The notes under the pieces: model-generated | Seen by the model: only the letters and a program-made list of their open reading frames with translations | What the model was told of the DNA's origin: nothing | Database searches by the model: none | Translations under genes and position numbers: made by a program | NCBI GenBank assembly: GCA_009746045.1 | Contig: RPFO01000753.1 | Coordinates: 1 to 48,171 of the forward strand | Reading direction: 5' to 3' | DNA length: 48,171 nucleotides | Origin: Mesostigma viride | Lineage: Eukaryota; Streptophyta; Mesostigmatophyceae; Mesostigmatales; Mesostigmataceae | Part shown: positions 1 to 8,223 of the stretch, one piece after another | Layout: every line of letters starts with the position of its first letter | Position numbering within the stretch: the first letter of the stretch is position 1

Positions 1-471
1 GGAACTTCGGAAGAGGCAACCCGGCCGTTTTTCGACGCGAACGAAATGAAGCTGGCACCATCTGGGGGGTACTATCTGCCCACGTTCGGCAAGCAGATGG
101 CGCACATCGACAACACCTTCTTCGACCGCGCGACGTTCGCGATCAACGGCAAGGAGCTCTGGGCGCCCCCCCGCGACCCCCTCTGGTTCAGCCACTACCT
201 GCCGTCGGAGTTCCACAGCAAGGTGCCGGTCGAGAACAACTTCGAGATGATCTACGTGATGCCGTTCGCGGTGTTCCCGGAGTCGGACGACCCGAGCGGC
301 AGCATCAACCTGAGCAAGATCGACCGCCCGGTGCTCCATTTCCGGTTCAAGCAGGTCCCGGGCCTCAAGGAGGGCGCGGTGATGACCGACGGCCACGTCG
401 AGGTGTACGCCCGTACGCTGAACCTGGTCGAGATCGCCGAGGGGCACGGGCGCAAGGTGTTCCTGACTTAA
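1..471 (+). CDS. MCP: Major capsid protein, C-terminal part (5' truncated)
   Basis: This is the C-terminal second jelly roll of a double-jelly-roll capsid protein, which forms the trimeric capsomers of the icosahedral shell. The frame is open from base 1, so the gene starts outside the window; an internal Met lies at 46. The family-typical end is visible: a segment rich in aromatic residues, then SGSINLSKID, then GHVEVYARTLNLVEIAEGHG just before the stop. That pattern (P-G-x-NxSxID followed by VYAxxxN) is characteristic of nucleocytoplasmic virus capsid proteins. The stop codon overlaps the stop of the convergent LysM gene within the four bases TTAA at 468-471. Family assignment is firm; the virus lineage is not determined by it. 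Confidence 0.9.
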   Translation, partial: GTSEEATRPFFDANEMKLAPSGGYYLPTFGKQMAHIDNTFFDRATFAINGKELWAPPRDPLWFSHYLPSEFHSKVPVENNFEMIYVMPFAVFPESDDPSGSINLSKIDRPVLHFRFKQVPGLKEGAVMTDGHVEVYARTLNLVEIAEGHGRKVFLT

Positions 472-1623
472 GCCGCCGCCTCATTGACGGGCGGGGGGAA
501 GGGGAAGAGGTATTGCGCCCAGGGCAGCAGCTCCGTCCCGACGTTAAGCGCGCGCCTCCTCCACGAGTGGTCTTGCGGCGCCCACCCCCTTTGATAGACG
601 TGATAGGCGGCGGCGGGGATGGCGGCCATGTAAGGCGCGTACGGCATACTGGGGGGGGCCATCATGGCGGCCGCCATAAGCATCGGGGTCACGTTGGCGT
701 CGTTCCAAAGCACGTCCTTGGCGAAGTTGCCCACCCCATGCCACGGTTTTTCGAGGGCCCTATCGAAGCGCCCTCCGAGCCCCTGCGCTACCGTTCCCGC
801 CAACAGCCCGGTGGGGCCGAGACTGGCTCCGGCTAAGAACGGGAGGGCGGAGAGGAGTTTCGTGTAGGCGCCGGCGTAATCCCCTTCCCGGTGGGCGTTG
901 AACCGGTCCACGGCGCCCAGCCCCTTCGAGATCCCTCCCCACGAAAAGTCGCTAAGTCTGGGCACGCCCCATTCGGGGAGTTTCCCCTGCACGAGCCCGC
1001 CCAGATTGCGGAGGGCGCCGGGGACGATATTCATCACGTCGCCGGGGATCCCGGCGACCGCCGGGATGGCGGCGGCGCCCAGAGAGAGGTAGTTGGCGAG
1101 TCTCGGGCTCGTCTTGGCTACACGATCGTATACGGGGTTGAAAACCCCGGCGATCCTTTCGTTCCACTTCTGCTTGCCGCTCGTGACAGGTGGTTCGGGA
1201 CGCCAGCCTTTCGGGTTTGGGCGGGCCGACCCCTCCATGTTCAAAGGGCTGATGATGGCGTTCACGAAATCGCGGTAGTCCAACTTGTCGGGGATGAACA
1301 GCACGTCTCCGGGGACATTGTCATCGGGGAGACGTGCGGGTTGGCCACCACGATGTCCTCGGGCGGCACCTCGAACTTGGCCCCGATCTTCGCCCACGTG
1401 TCCCCTGGACGGTGTACCTGGTCTTGCTGTCGACGACTCGATTGGTGTAGGCCCCGCGCTCCTGTTCGACCCAGAAGGGCTTCATGTTGCGATCGTACGC
1501 CTCGTTGAGGATGGCGTCGTAGTCGTCAGCGTTCCCGGGCATCACGGGGACGGTCTTCGTGAGCGCCGCCTTGTCTTGGGTATGCAAGAACTCCTTCAAT
1601 ATGGCCCTCAGATCCGACTCCAT
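468..1623 (-). CDS. LysM-domain protein with Gly/Ala-rich hydrophobic C-terminal half (two frameshifts)
   Basis: The product is about 385 residues. After an N-terminal region of roughly 65 residues comes a LysM-like module: it begins RYTVQG, continues WAKIGAKFEVPPEDIVVANP in a second frame, and ends VPGDVLFIP in a third. LysM modules bind N-acetylglucosamine-containing glycans such as peptidoglycan or chitin. The rest is Ala/Gly/Pro-rich with several hydrophobic stretches that could be membrane-associated. The two shifts lie near 1412 (run of C on the plus strand) and near 1334 (short G run), each equal to one missing base. A TATAATAC-like box lies directly before the ATG at 1623. A virion or entry role is inference from the glycan-binding fold and the neighbouring capsid gene. 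Confidence 0.7.
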
Positions 1624-1654
1624 GTATTATACTAGGGAGACAAATTTATGCCCG

Positions 1655-2170
1655 TCACTCTTCCTCGATCACCAGCTTCACCCTCGCCTTCTTTCCGCCG
1701 ATGAGCATGACCTTCTCGATGACGGTGTGCGTCTTGTCCTCCCTGGCCTGCTGCTCGCTCGCTGGCGCCATCCCCATGACCTTGGATAGAATCTGGAAGA
1801 CCTCGTCGTCGTCCGGGATGATGAACGCCTCCTCGCCGCCAACGAGAGGGGGGGCGGCGTGGTGCCCCTCCTCCTCGTGGTGCTCTTCCTCGTCCTCCTC
1901 GTCTTCTCCCTCATCTTCTTCCTCGTCGCTATCCGTGTCGTCCCGCTTGCTAAAGACGACCTCGTGGTCGTTGTTGAGCGCGACCACGTAGCCCTTCTTC
2001 AACCCGGCCATGACGATGTCCGCGAGGTCCTCGTCTTCGCGCGCGGACTCTGTCACGCACTCCATCACGAGGTCCACGAGGTCCTTCTCCTTCCCCGAGG
2101 CGCACTGGGTCTTAGGAACGGAACAAAAGGCGCGGAACATGGTCGAGATGGTATAGTGGTAGGGACACAT
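1655..2170 (-). CDS. Acidic protein of unknown function
   Basis: A 171-residue protein starting MCPYHYTIS. The frame is open further upstream, but the ATG at 2170 is preferred because upstream Met codons would overlap the divergent gene at 2232; a later Met at 2140 is also possible. The middle is an Asp/Glu run (DSDEEEDEGEDEEDEEEHHE) followed by His-rich residues, and the C-terminus (VIEKVMLIGGKKARVKLVIE) looks like a short beta-hairpin. I recognise no family. The acidic middle would suit binding of basic proteins or acting as a chaperone tail, but this is speculation. Confidence 0.6.
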   Translation of the reverse strand: MCPYHYTISTMFRAFCSVPKTQCASGKEKDLVDLVMECVTESAREDEDLADIVMAGLKKGYVVALNNDHEVVFSKRDDTDSDEEEDEGEDEEDEEEHHEEEGHHAAPPLVGGEEAFIIPDDDEVFQILSKVMGMAPASEQQAREDKTHTVIEKVMLIGGKKARVKLVIEEE

Positions 2171-2231
2171 TTTCTTTTTGCGCGTACGAACGCGACACGA
2201 TAATTTCCCGTCCATTGGTAGAGACTCGACC

Positions 2232-2510
2232 ATGGCGGACATAAACACGAAGAACTTGACCACGAACGTTTTGAGCGTGAAGCGGAAGCTGCGGTTCGAG
2301 GCGACGGGGGAGACGATGTCCCGCGTGAACCCGCTGGACGTGGGCAACCACCGGATATACATCACGATGGTCAGCGACGGGCCGAACTTGCCGCCGTACC
2401 CGACCCTCTTTTTCCTGGAGAAGGGCGGCGATCACCCTATATTAGACGACTCGGACCCCAACTTCAACGGGTACACGTATCTCGGGAGCATCGCGTACGG
2501 CGGCGACTGA
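2232..2510 (+). CDS. Small protein of unknown function
   Basis: A 92-residue protein beginning MADINTKNLTTNVLSVKRKL and ending GSIAYGGD. The ATG at 2232 is in a good context (ccATGg); the frame extends to 2178 but would then overlap the divergent gene. It has no transmembrane segment and no Cys motif, and a mix of beta-type residues. It lies 66 bases before PCNA on the same strand and may be co-expressed with it. No family recognised. Confidence 0.6.
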   Translation: MADINTKNLTTNVLSVKRKLRFEATGETMSRVNPLDVGNHRIYITMVSDGPNLPPYPTLFFLEKGGDHPILDDSDPNFNGYTYLGSIAYGGD

Positions 2511-2576
2511 GACGGACAAACGTCCACCGCGTCCGCGCCTACCGGTTCGAGTATATCGTTCGCCTGCTGTAAAGGG

Positions 2577-3356
2577 ATGGAGTTCCGCACCGTCCAGGGC
2601 TCGTCCATCAAGCTGCTGGTGGAGGCTCTCAAGGAGCTGAGCAACGACGTGAACATCCGGTTCGACGCGGAGGGCGTGCACATCACCGCGATGGATGGGT
2701 GCCACGTGGCGCTGTTCCACGTGCACCTGGAGGCGGGCAAGATCGAGGAGTACACGTGCGCCCAGTCCTTCACGGTGGGCGTGAGCCTGCTGAACCTGTA
2801 CAAGCTGCTGAAGAACGTCTCCACGAACGACGAGCTGGAGCTGAAATTGTCCAAGGAGAACACGGACGTGATGGAGATCAACATCACCAACAAGGTGAAG
2901 AAGACGCGGTGGTGCTACTCGATGAAGCTGCTGGACATCGACGAGAGCAGCCTGGAGGTGCCCGAGAAGGAGTACATGACGGTGATCACGATGGTGAGCA
3001 CGGAGTTCCAGAAGATCTGCCGCGACCTGTCCGTGGTGTCGGAGACGGTGACGATCCGGTGCACGGGGCGCGAGATCACGATGTCGTGCTCGGGGGACAT
3101 CGGCGACTGCTGCCTGGAGATAGGGGAGGAGTTCCCGGAGATGAGCGTGGACGTGGGCGAGGACGCGAGCATATGCGAGCAGTTCTCGCTGCGGTACCTG
3201 TGCACCTTCTCCAAGGCCTCGGGGCTCTGCAACAGCGTGCAGCTGTACATGAGCCACGAGTACCCGATCATCGTGAAGTACAAGGTGGGCGATCTGGGCG
3301 TCCTCCTATTCGCGCTGGCCCCGAAGATGAAGGACGAGGACATGGACGCGGAATAA
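2577..3356 (+). CDS. PCNA: Proliferating cell nuclear antigen (DNA sliding clamp)
   Basis: A 259-residue protein, the usual length for eukaryotic and viral PCNA (about 260). It forms a ring around DNA that tethers the polymerase and other replication factors. Family features are the N-terminal helix-strand pattern with FDAEGVHITAMDGCHVALF, the interdomain connector LDIDESSLEVPE near residues 118-129, and the C-terminal strand YKVGDLGVLLFALAPKM, matching the PCNA end that contributes to the partner-binding pocket. It is unbroken. A GTATATC box sits at 2551-2557, about 20 bases before the ATG. Confidence 0.95.
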   Translation: MEFRTVQGSSIKLLVEALKELSNDVNIRFDAEGVHITAMDGCHVALFHVHLEAGKIEEYTCAQSFTVGVSLLNLYKLLKNVSTNDELELKLSKENTDVMEINITNKVKKTRWCYSMKLLDIDESSLEVPEKEYMTVITMVSTEFQKICRDLSVVSETVTIRCTGREITMSCSGDIGDCCLEIGEEFPEMSVDVGEDASICEQFSLRYLCTFSKASGLCNSVQLYMSHEYPIIVKYKVGDLGVLLFALAPKMKDEDMDAE

Positions 3357-3379
3357 TTTCTCGCGGATCATTAAACGCC

Positions 3380-3616
3380 ATGATAAAGCGCACGCGCGGC
3401 CGTGACCGGTACAAGTACCACACGCTGGAGGATTGGAACAAGTGCGCCCAGGAGAACCCGGAGAAGACCATGACGATATGCGGGCCGAAGCCCCCCCGGC
3501 CGATGACCAGCAAGGAGTGGTGGGTGGCGGTGGGGATAGCCGTCGTCGCCGGCCTGGTGGTCATGGAACTGAAGAGACGCGGGATCATCAAGTTGGAAGG
3601 CGCTCTAGCCAAGTGA
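3380..3616 (+). CDS. Small single-pass membrane protein
   Basis: A 78-residue protein starting MIKRTRGRDRYKYHTLEDW. The N-terminal 45 residues are basic and polar. A hydrophobic segment (WWVAVGIAVVAGLVVME) at about residues 47-63 is followed by a basic tail (LKRRGIIK). The charge pattern suggests one membrane span. It begins 24 bases after PCNA on the same strand. Small membrane proteins of this type are common in the inner membrane of nucleocytoplasmic virus particles; that role is inferred. Confidence 0.7.
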   Translation: MIKRTRGRDRYKYHTLEDWNKCAQENPEKTMTICGPKPPRPMTSKEWWVAVGIAVVAGLVVMELKRRGIIKLEGALAK

Positions 3617-3714
3617 AATAGGCATTTAAATACCGAGACCGATAAATTTAATTTCAATGAATCGGAAGGGTCTTCGTTACATTTTATTTTCAATTAAATT
3701 CACATATAATATCA

Positions 3715-4599
3715 TCACGCGACCACGATTTCTCCCCCGGCCTGAGGGCCGGCAGGCACATCGGCGATTCTCGCCTCCCTATTCATCCTCTGATTGACGC
3801 GCATCACGCGCTCGTTCTCGATGCGGCATTGCTTATCCGGCCGGTGCTCGTGGAGCCCCATGGCGCGGAACACGGGCTCGCAGAGCTCCCTGTTCCTCTT
3901 GGCGGCCCGGACGGGGTCGACGCCGCGCTCCTTGATCTCCTCGGCCTCCGTGAGCTGCAGGAGGGTCATGGCGGCGCTCTGGCGCCTGGTGTTCAGGTCG
4001 CGGGAGGAGCGCGCGGCCCCGAACTCGCTCCTCAGCTGTGCCGCGGTCTTTCCAGTGACGGCCAGGTTGTTGCTATCGTGGACAAAGGGGAACGGCATGC
4101 CGCACCCCTTGTGGGAGTCCGCGAACGCCTTGATGGCGGCGTTGAGCTCCTTGGCGGCCTCGGAGCTCTGGACGCGCGGGTGCTCCCTCGCGCTGGCCAC
4201 GGTCAGCCCGTCGCGCGCGTCGGCCCTCCTCAGGATGTCCTCGGCCAGGGATCGGTCGGCGTCCAGGTAGCGCTCCAGCAGGACCGCCAGCTTGTCGCGG
4301 AAGCGGGCGGCGATCTTTCCGGGGAGCAGCATTATGATCTTGGCCATCCCCTGGCGGTCCGTCACGGGGGTGTCTCGCTGCCCCTGACCAGGAAATCGGA
4401 AGTGGTGACATTCCGCCACCACTTCCGGGTGGTTCTCCTTAAGACGCAACCATGTCTTTTTGGCACACGAATTGCCAATGACACTCATGGCATCGTACAC
4501 GGAAATAAATCCATCCGCCGTCACGCGGATCTTGCCCTGAAACTGCGGGTCTTCGTCAGCCCCGTCTACGGGGGTCAGGTAGCGGATCACCTGGGACAT
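3715..4599 (-). CDS. BRO-family DNA-binding protein, copy 1
   Basis: A 294-residue intact protein starting MSQVIRYLTP. The N-terminal 130 residues form a BRO/KilA-type domain: KIRVTADGFISVYDAMSVIG, then an aromatic/basic region, then QRDTPVTDRQGMAKIIMLLP and an RYLDADRSLAEDI helix. Such domains bind DNA and are repeated in many large DNA viruses. The C-terminal half is helical and polar, with a Thr-Arg-Arg-Gln region before a basic helix. Two relatives occur here (16144-17057 and the degraded 34691-35062). The 90 bases upstream of the ATG resemble those before copy 2, so promoter and gene were duplicated together. Confidence 0.85.
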   Translation of the reverse strand: MSQVIRYLTPVDGADEDPQFQGKIRVTADGFISVYDAMSVIGNSCAKKTWLRLKENHPEVVAECHHFRFPGQGQRDTPVTDRQGMAKIIMLLPGKIAARFRDKLAVLLERYLDADRSLAEDILRRADARDGLTVASAREHPRVQSSEAAKELNAAIKAFADSHKGCGMPFPFVHDSNNLAVTGKTAAQLRSEFGAARSSRDLNTRRQSAAMTLLQLTEAEEIKERGVDPVRAAKRNRELCEPVFRAMGLHEHRPDKQCRIENERVMRVNQRMNREARIADVPAGPQAGGEIVVA

Positions 4600-4768
4600 G
4601 GTGGACGCCGGGTACTATTATCAGGCAAATTTGGCTGCGGGGGAGCGCACCCGTGGACGCTCGAGACGTTTGTCCTGAGCAGCCAGAAGTTCTTGTGATA
4701 GAGGAGAGCTACCACTGCCTTGGACCTGATGGAGCGGAAACCATTTACAGTTCCCGTGGAGCGGAAGG

Positions 4769-5893
4769 CTACTTGGACGGGATGAACTGCCAGTTCAGCT
4801 TCTTGCAGATCTCCTTCCAGATCTCGTCCTGCTCCCACAGCTTCTCCTTGCTCTTCAGGAGCGGAAAGTGGGGCAGGAACTCGTCGTACTCGAGAAGCTG
4901 GCACATCTTGTGAAGACAGTAGGAGTAGTTCAGGAAGTTCTTGCGGTCCTTGGGGCACACCTCCTCGAAGGGCTTCTGCACCATGCGGAACATGGTCCGG
5001 AGCCTCTCCTCCTGCTCCAGGGTCATGGTGGGGGGGGGGTCCCGCTCAGCGTGTGGGTGATCTGCACGGCGTGCTCGAAGAACTTGGCCATCTTCAGCTT
5101 CCTCAGGAAGGCGCGGACGTTGGCGGGCGTGATGCTGCTCTTGTCGGTCATGCGCGCCTTCCTGAACTCGTTGGCGACCGCGTCGATGACCTCCCGAGGA
5201 ATGATGGACCGCTCGCGGGCGTGGAACTGCGCCAGGGTCTCGTTGAAGTGGTTGATCCGTTTGTAGCAGTAGTCCGTGGTGGATATGGGGGTGCCGTACG
5301 GGAACGCCTCGATGCCGCTGGACACGCACTCGACAGACTTGCCGCACTTGGAGCACATCACGCTGCCCCCTCCACCATGTTCACCTGGCACTTCTCGCAA
5401 AAGCTGAACTCCATGTTGTCGAGTCGCTCGTCCGCGCCGTACCGCTCGAGCCACTTGGGGTCGTGCGGGAGGCAGGGGTACCTGACCACGACGTCCATGA
5501 AGTCGCGATAGAGCGCCCCCCTCTTCACGTCCGCGGAGTCCGGGTCCTTGGCGCCAACTTGAGCCCCCGTCTTGGCGCCCGTCGCGTCCTTCTTCCTCTT
5601 CTTGGCATCGCGCGCGTTGACGGCGTTCGTGTACTTGGAGACGATCGGCATGGCGTCCAGGAGGAAGTCGACCATCTCCCCCCCTCTATCTTCTCGATCT
5701 CCTTTTCCAGTTTGCGGATGTCCGCCTTGCGAGCCATCCGCCGGTCCCATTGCGACTCCTCCGTCATGGCCTCCACCTCCCTCTTCATGGCCTCCACGTT
5801 CGACCGGAGCTGGCCCACGGAGTCCAGCCTCTTTTGCAAGACGTCCATGCAGTCGCGCATGCCAGACTCGACCGTGTAGTTCCGAGCCGCCAT
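4769..5893 (-). CDS. VLTF3: Late transcription factor 3-like protein (three frameshifts)
   Basis: The product is about 375 residues of the poxvirus late transcription factor 3 family, a hallmark of nucleocytoplasmic viruses that directs late gene transcription. The N-terminus (MAARNYTVESGMRDCMDVLQ) is a coiled coil. A zinc ribbon formed by CEKC and CSKC spans one break. The family core follows: YGTPISTTDYCYKRINHF, LAQFHARERSIIPREVID and the helices to FLRKLKMAKFFEHA. The C-terminus is FNYS-type helical and ends WQFIPSK. Frame changes lie near 5683 (run of C), 5365 (run of C) and 5034 (run of ten G), each equal to one missing base. With VLTF2 at 36020 it suggests a poxvirus-like late transcription programme. 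Confidence 0.85.
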
Positions 5894-5994
5894 CAGCCCC
5901 GACGTCCGAGGGGTCCGTACCTCTACCCTAGAAATTACGCGTGCGCTTAACGGGGCGAAATAAAAATGCACGGCCATGGTAAATATTATCCACG

Positions 5995-6471
5995 ATGACG
6001 ACCCAGACCCCCGCCGGCACCGCCCCCGCCTCCTCCCACGCTAGCGAGCCGAAGGCCAAGAAGCAGAAGTCGACGCACACCCCGGCCGCTGCCGTTGGTC
6101 CAAGCGCCACTGTCGCGTTGACGACCCCCCCCGCCCCTGCCGCCCCCCCCGTGGAGGAGGTGAAGATGGAGGACCCCCCTGCTGCGGCGGTTCCGGTGGC
6201 CAAGGACGGGGCCAAGGAGAAGGCCGCCAAGGAGAAGAAGGCCGCGAAGGAGAAGAAGGACAAGGTGCAGAGCTCCTCCATCCCCGAGTTGTGCGTGGGG
6301 GACGTCAGGAAGTGCCTCAACCAGATCCGCAAGAAGGGGCGGAGTATCGAGACCCAGCACCTCCTCTTCAACGGGTGGACCGCGGGAGACTTTGCGCTCA
6401 AGTACATTCTGGGAAACACCACCAGCAAGAAGGGGAGGCTAATGGCCACAAAGACCCCCGCATCGGAATGA
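5995..6471 (+). CDS. Lys/Ala/Pro-rich basic protein
   Basis: A 158-residue protein. Residues 1-75 are Ala/Pro/Thr-rich and low in complexity. Residues 75-95 carry repeats of KEKKAAKEKK type resembling histone H1 tails. Residues 96-158 look folded (IPELCVGDVRKCLNQIRKKG, then LLFNGWTAGDFALKYILGN). A basic tail plus a small folded domain suggests DNA or RNA binding, for example genome packaging, but I recognise no family. An AT-rich box (ATATTATCC) lies five bases before the ATG, and AATAAA sequences follow the stop. Confidence 0.65.
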   Translation: MTTQTPAGTAPASSHASEPKAKKQKSTHTPAAAVGPSATVALTTPPAPAAPPVEEVKMEDPPAAAVPVAKDGAKEKAAKEKKAAKEKKDKVQSSSIPELCVGDVRKCLNQIRKKGRSIETQHLLFNGWTAGDFALKYILGNTTSKKGRLMATKTPASE

Positions 6472-6513
6472 GTCACGAACTAATAAATTATGAAAGAAAC
6501 AATAAAGAGTGAA

Positions 6514-7092
6514 CTACTCGATCTTTTGATCCAATTCCCACGTCTTCTCTAACATGGGAACGTAGGACCCGGGGTCGCCGCGCGGGTAGTGGGACGTCAT
6601 GACCACATCGTCCCCTCCCTCGGAGACCCTCTTGACAGTTTCCAAAACGAACCCGTGGTACCGACAGAGCGCCTCCGCGTCGTTGAACGTGATGGCTTCG
6701 ATGTGCATCTCATCCAATCGCTTCCGGACTTCTTCGTCGTCCATGTCGATCGTTTCGTCCGCGATCCGCCACGCGATACAGCCGCGAACGTCGTCGTCGT
6801 CCAACGAATACATCCCCATGATGCCGTGATGGTCGTCCTGGAACAGCAGCAAACACATGCACGCCGCCATGTCCAGGTCCTCGAACGCTATGATGTGCGT
6901 CATGGGCCTCTGTACCGCGCCCACGCGCTTGTCGACCTCCAGGGAGTGGATACCGAAAAGCACGGGGTAGGGCCGGTTCTTCCCCACCAGGAAGATCGTG
7001 CGGTCCCATATGCCTCCCGTCGTCACTTTCCTCCATGCGCGATTTCGAGCCCCTACTACTGGCACGACGGGGCGCGTAAGCACCAAGGACAT
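6514..7092 (-). CDS. Unknown protein, 192 residues
   Basis: An intact frame starting MSLVLTRPVVPVVGARNRAW. The first half is rich in beta-type residues (IWDRTIFLVGKNRPYPVLFG), the middle contains HIIAFEDLDMAACMCLLLFQ, and the rest is acidic and helical. No membrane segment or catalytic motif stands out. It is the longest frame in its interval, and its codon use matches the surrounding viral genes. No family recognised. Confidence 0.6.
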   Translation of the reverse strand: MSLVLTRPVVPVVGARNRAWRKVTTGGIWDRTIFLVGKNRPYPVLFGIHSLEVDKRVGAVQRPMTHIIAFEDLDMAACMCLLLFQDDHHGIMGMYSLDDDDVRGCIAWRIADETIDMDDEEVRKRLDEMHIEAITFNDAEALCRYHGFVLETVKRVSEGGDDVVMTSHYPRGDPGSYVPMLEKTWELDQKIE

Positions 7093-7213
7093 GCTTATTG
7101 CATTGATTCAATACAACACATTTTTTAAACGCCAAGTTAGCCGTAGTAATTGTATTGCAATGGAATAGGATATCTCGTCCCGCGGGGCGAGAATATCTCT
7201 GCATCTACACAAA

Positions 7214-7468
7214 ATGTCTACCGTGGAATGGACCTACGAGGAGTTCATGGGGTCTGGATGGGACATCCAGGAGCTGGCCGCCCTGCCCCCGGAAGAGAGG
7301 CCCAGGATCCAGACCGGCTACCTAAAGACGGTCTGTTTCAACCGCGACGGGGAGTACAACGTGTGGCGCCGGCTCAGCCAGACGCCCAAATGTAAGTGGG
7401 ACGACCTCCCAGGCCATTGCGTGTTGAGGCACGAGATCGCGTATCATTGCTGGGAGGGCGAGGAGTGA
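7214..7468 (+). CDS. Small acidic protein of unknown function
   Basis: An 84-residue protein starting MSTVEWTYEEFMGSGWDIQE. It is Trp-rich (six Trp) and has four Cys and two His near the C-terminus (CKWDDLPGHCVLRHEIAYHC), which could bind a metal. It ends 24 bases inside the convergent nuclease-like gene. No family recognised. Confidence 0.55.
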   Translation: MSTVEWTYEEFMGSGWDIQELAALPPEERPRIQTGYLKTVCFNRDGEYNVWRRLSQTPKCKWDDLPGHCVLRHEIAYHCWEGEE

Positions 7469-8223
7469 ACCTCCCACGTGACCGAGACGCCCGACTTATC
7501 GCAGGCGCTCCGGACGGCGTCCAGGCTGGTGACGGGCACCACGGCGCAGGGGGAGTGGTACTTGTAGAGGTGCAGCCTCCTCGCGTACCCTGGGAACTCC
7601 CGACTCAGCGCGCACAGCTCTCCGAGTCCCTCGGCCCAGTCGTCAAGTTCTTTCACCTGCACGACCTGCTCTTCGGTGCGCGAGATGACGTCCGCGAAAC
7701 ACAGGGGGGTGAATACGTCCAGCTCGGCGTCCGGCACGGTCCCGGCCACGTCCAGCTGCACCTCGACCTTCGCGTGCCACCTGAGGATGGGGAGGACGAG
7801 CCCCTCGTGGATCCAGGTGTTGGGGCCGTCGTGTTTGATGAGCCGAGGACTCGTCACGTCGTTCGATGCGCGGAACGCCTGCTCCATGTCTCGCAGGGTC
7901 CGCGCGGTCCCGTTCGCGCGCCAGAAGTCGCAAAGGACGCGCTTGCCGCCCGAAAGGGCACCCACGAGCTCCTCGCCGTGGACCGCGCAGTCCCTGATCC
8001 GCACGCGCACGGTCCTGGCGCCCTCCTCCGCGTCCACTCCGATCAGGTCCGGGTTCAGCGTGCAGACGGCGAACACGTCATCCCGGGATTGCAGGTCGAA
8101 AACTCCGCACATGGCCAGCGCGTCCATCGTCACCGGGAAAAATGGCTCGGGGGTGTCCGCAATGGCGCGAACCTCAGTGGAACAGAGTTCCGGAGCGCAA
8201 TCCTTCTGTGAACACTCCTCCAA
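7444..8223 (-). CDS. KilA-N plus PD-(D/E)XK nuclease-like protein, copy 1 (altered active site)
   Basis: A 259-residue protein and a distant paralog of the gene at 18521-19240. It has a KilA-N-like DNA-binding motif (NTWIHEGLVLPILRWHAK, near residues 135-152) and then a restriction-endonuclease-like fold: FADVIS (Asp178), then VVQVKEL with Gln189 and Lys191, and a C-terminal ARRLHLYKYH strand. In copy 2 the matching sites are Asp, Glu and Lys, so here the usual Glu of the ExK motif is Gln; activity may be lost or altered. The start at 8223 overlaps the previous gene by 50 bases; a Met at 8127 would avoid this. Confidence 0.6.
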   Translation of the reverse strand: MEECSQKDCAPELCSTEVRAIADTPEPFFPVTMDALAMCGVFDLQSRDDVFAVCTLNPDLIGVDAEEGARTVRVRIRDCAVHGEELVGALSGGKRVLCDFWRANGTARTLRDMEQAFRASNDVTSPRLIKHDGPNTWIHEGLVLPILRWHAKVEVQLDVAGTVPDAELDVFTPLCFADVISRTEEQVVQVKELDDWAEGLGELCALSREFPGYARRLHLYKYHSPCAVVPVTSLDAVRSACDKSGVSVTWEVHSSPSQQ

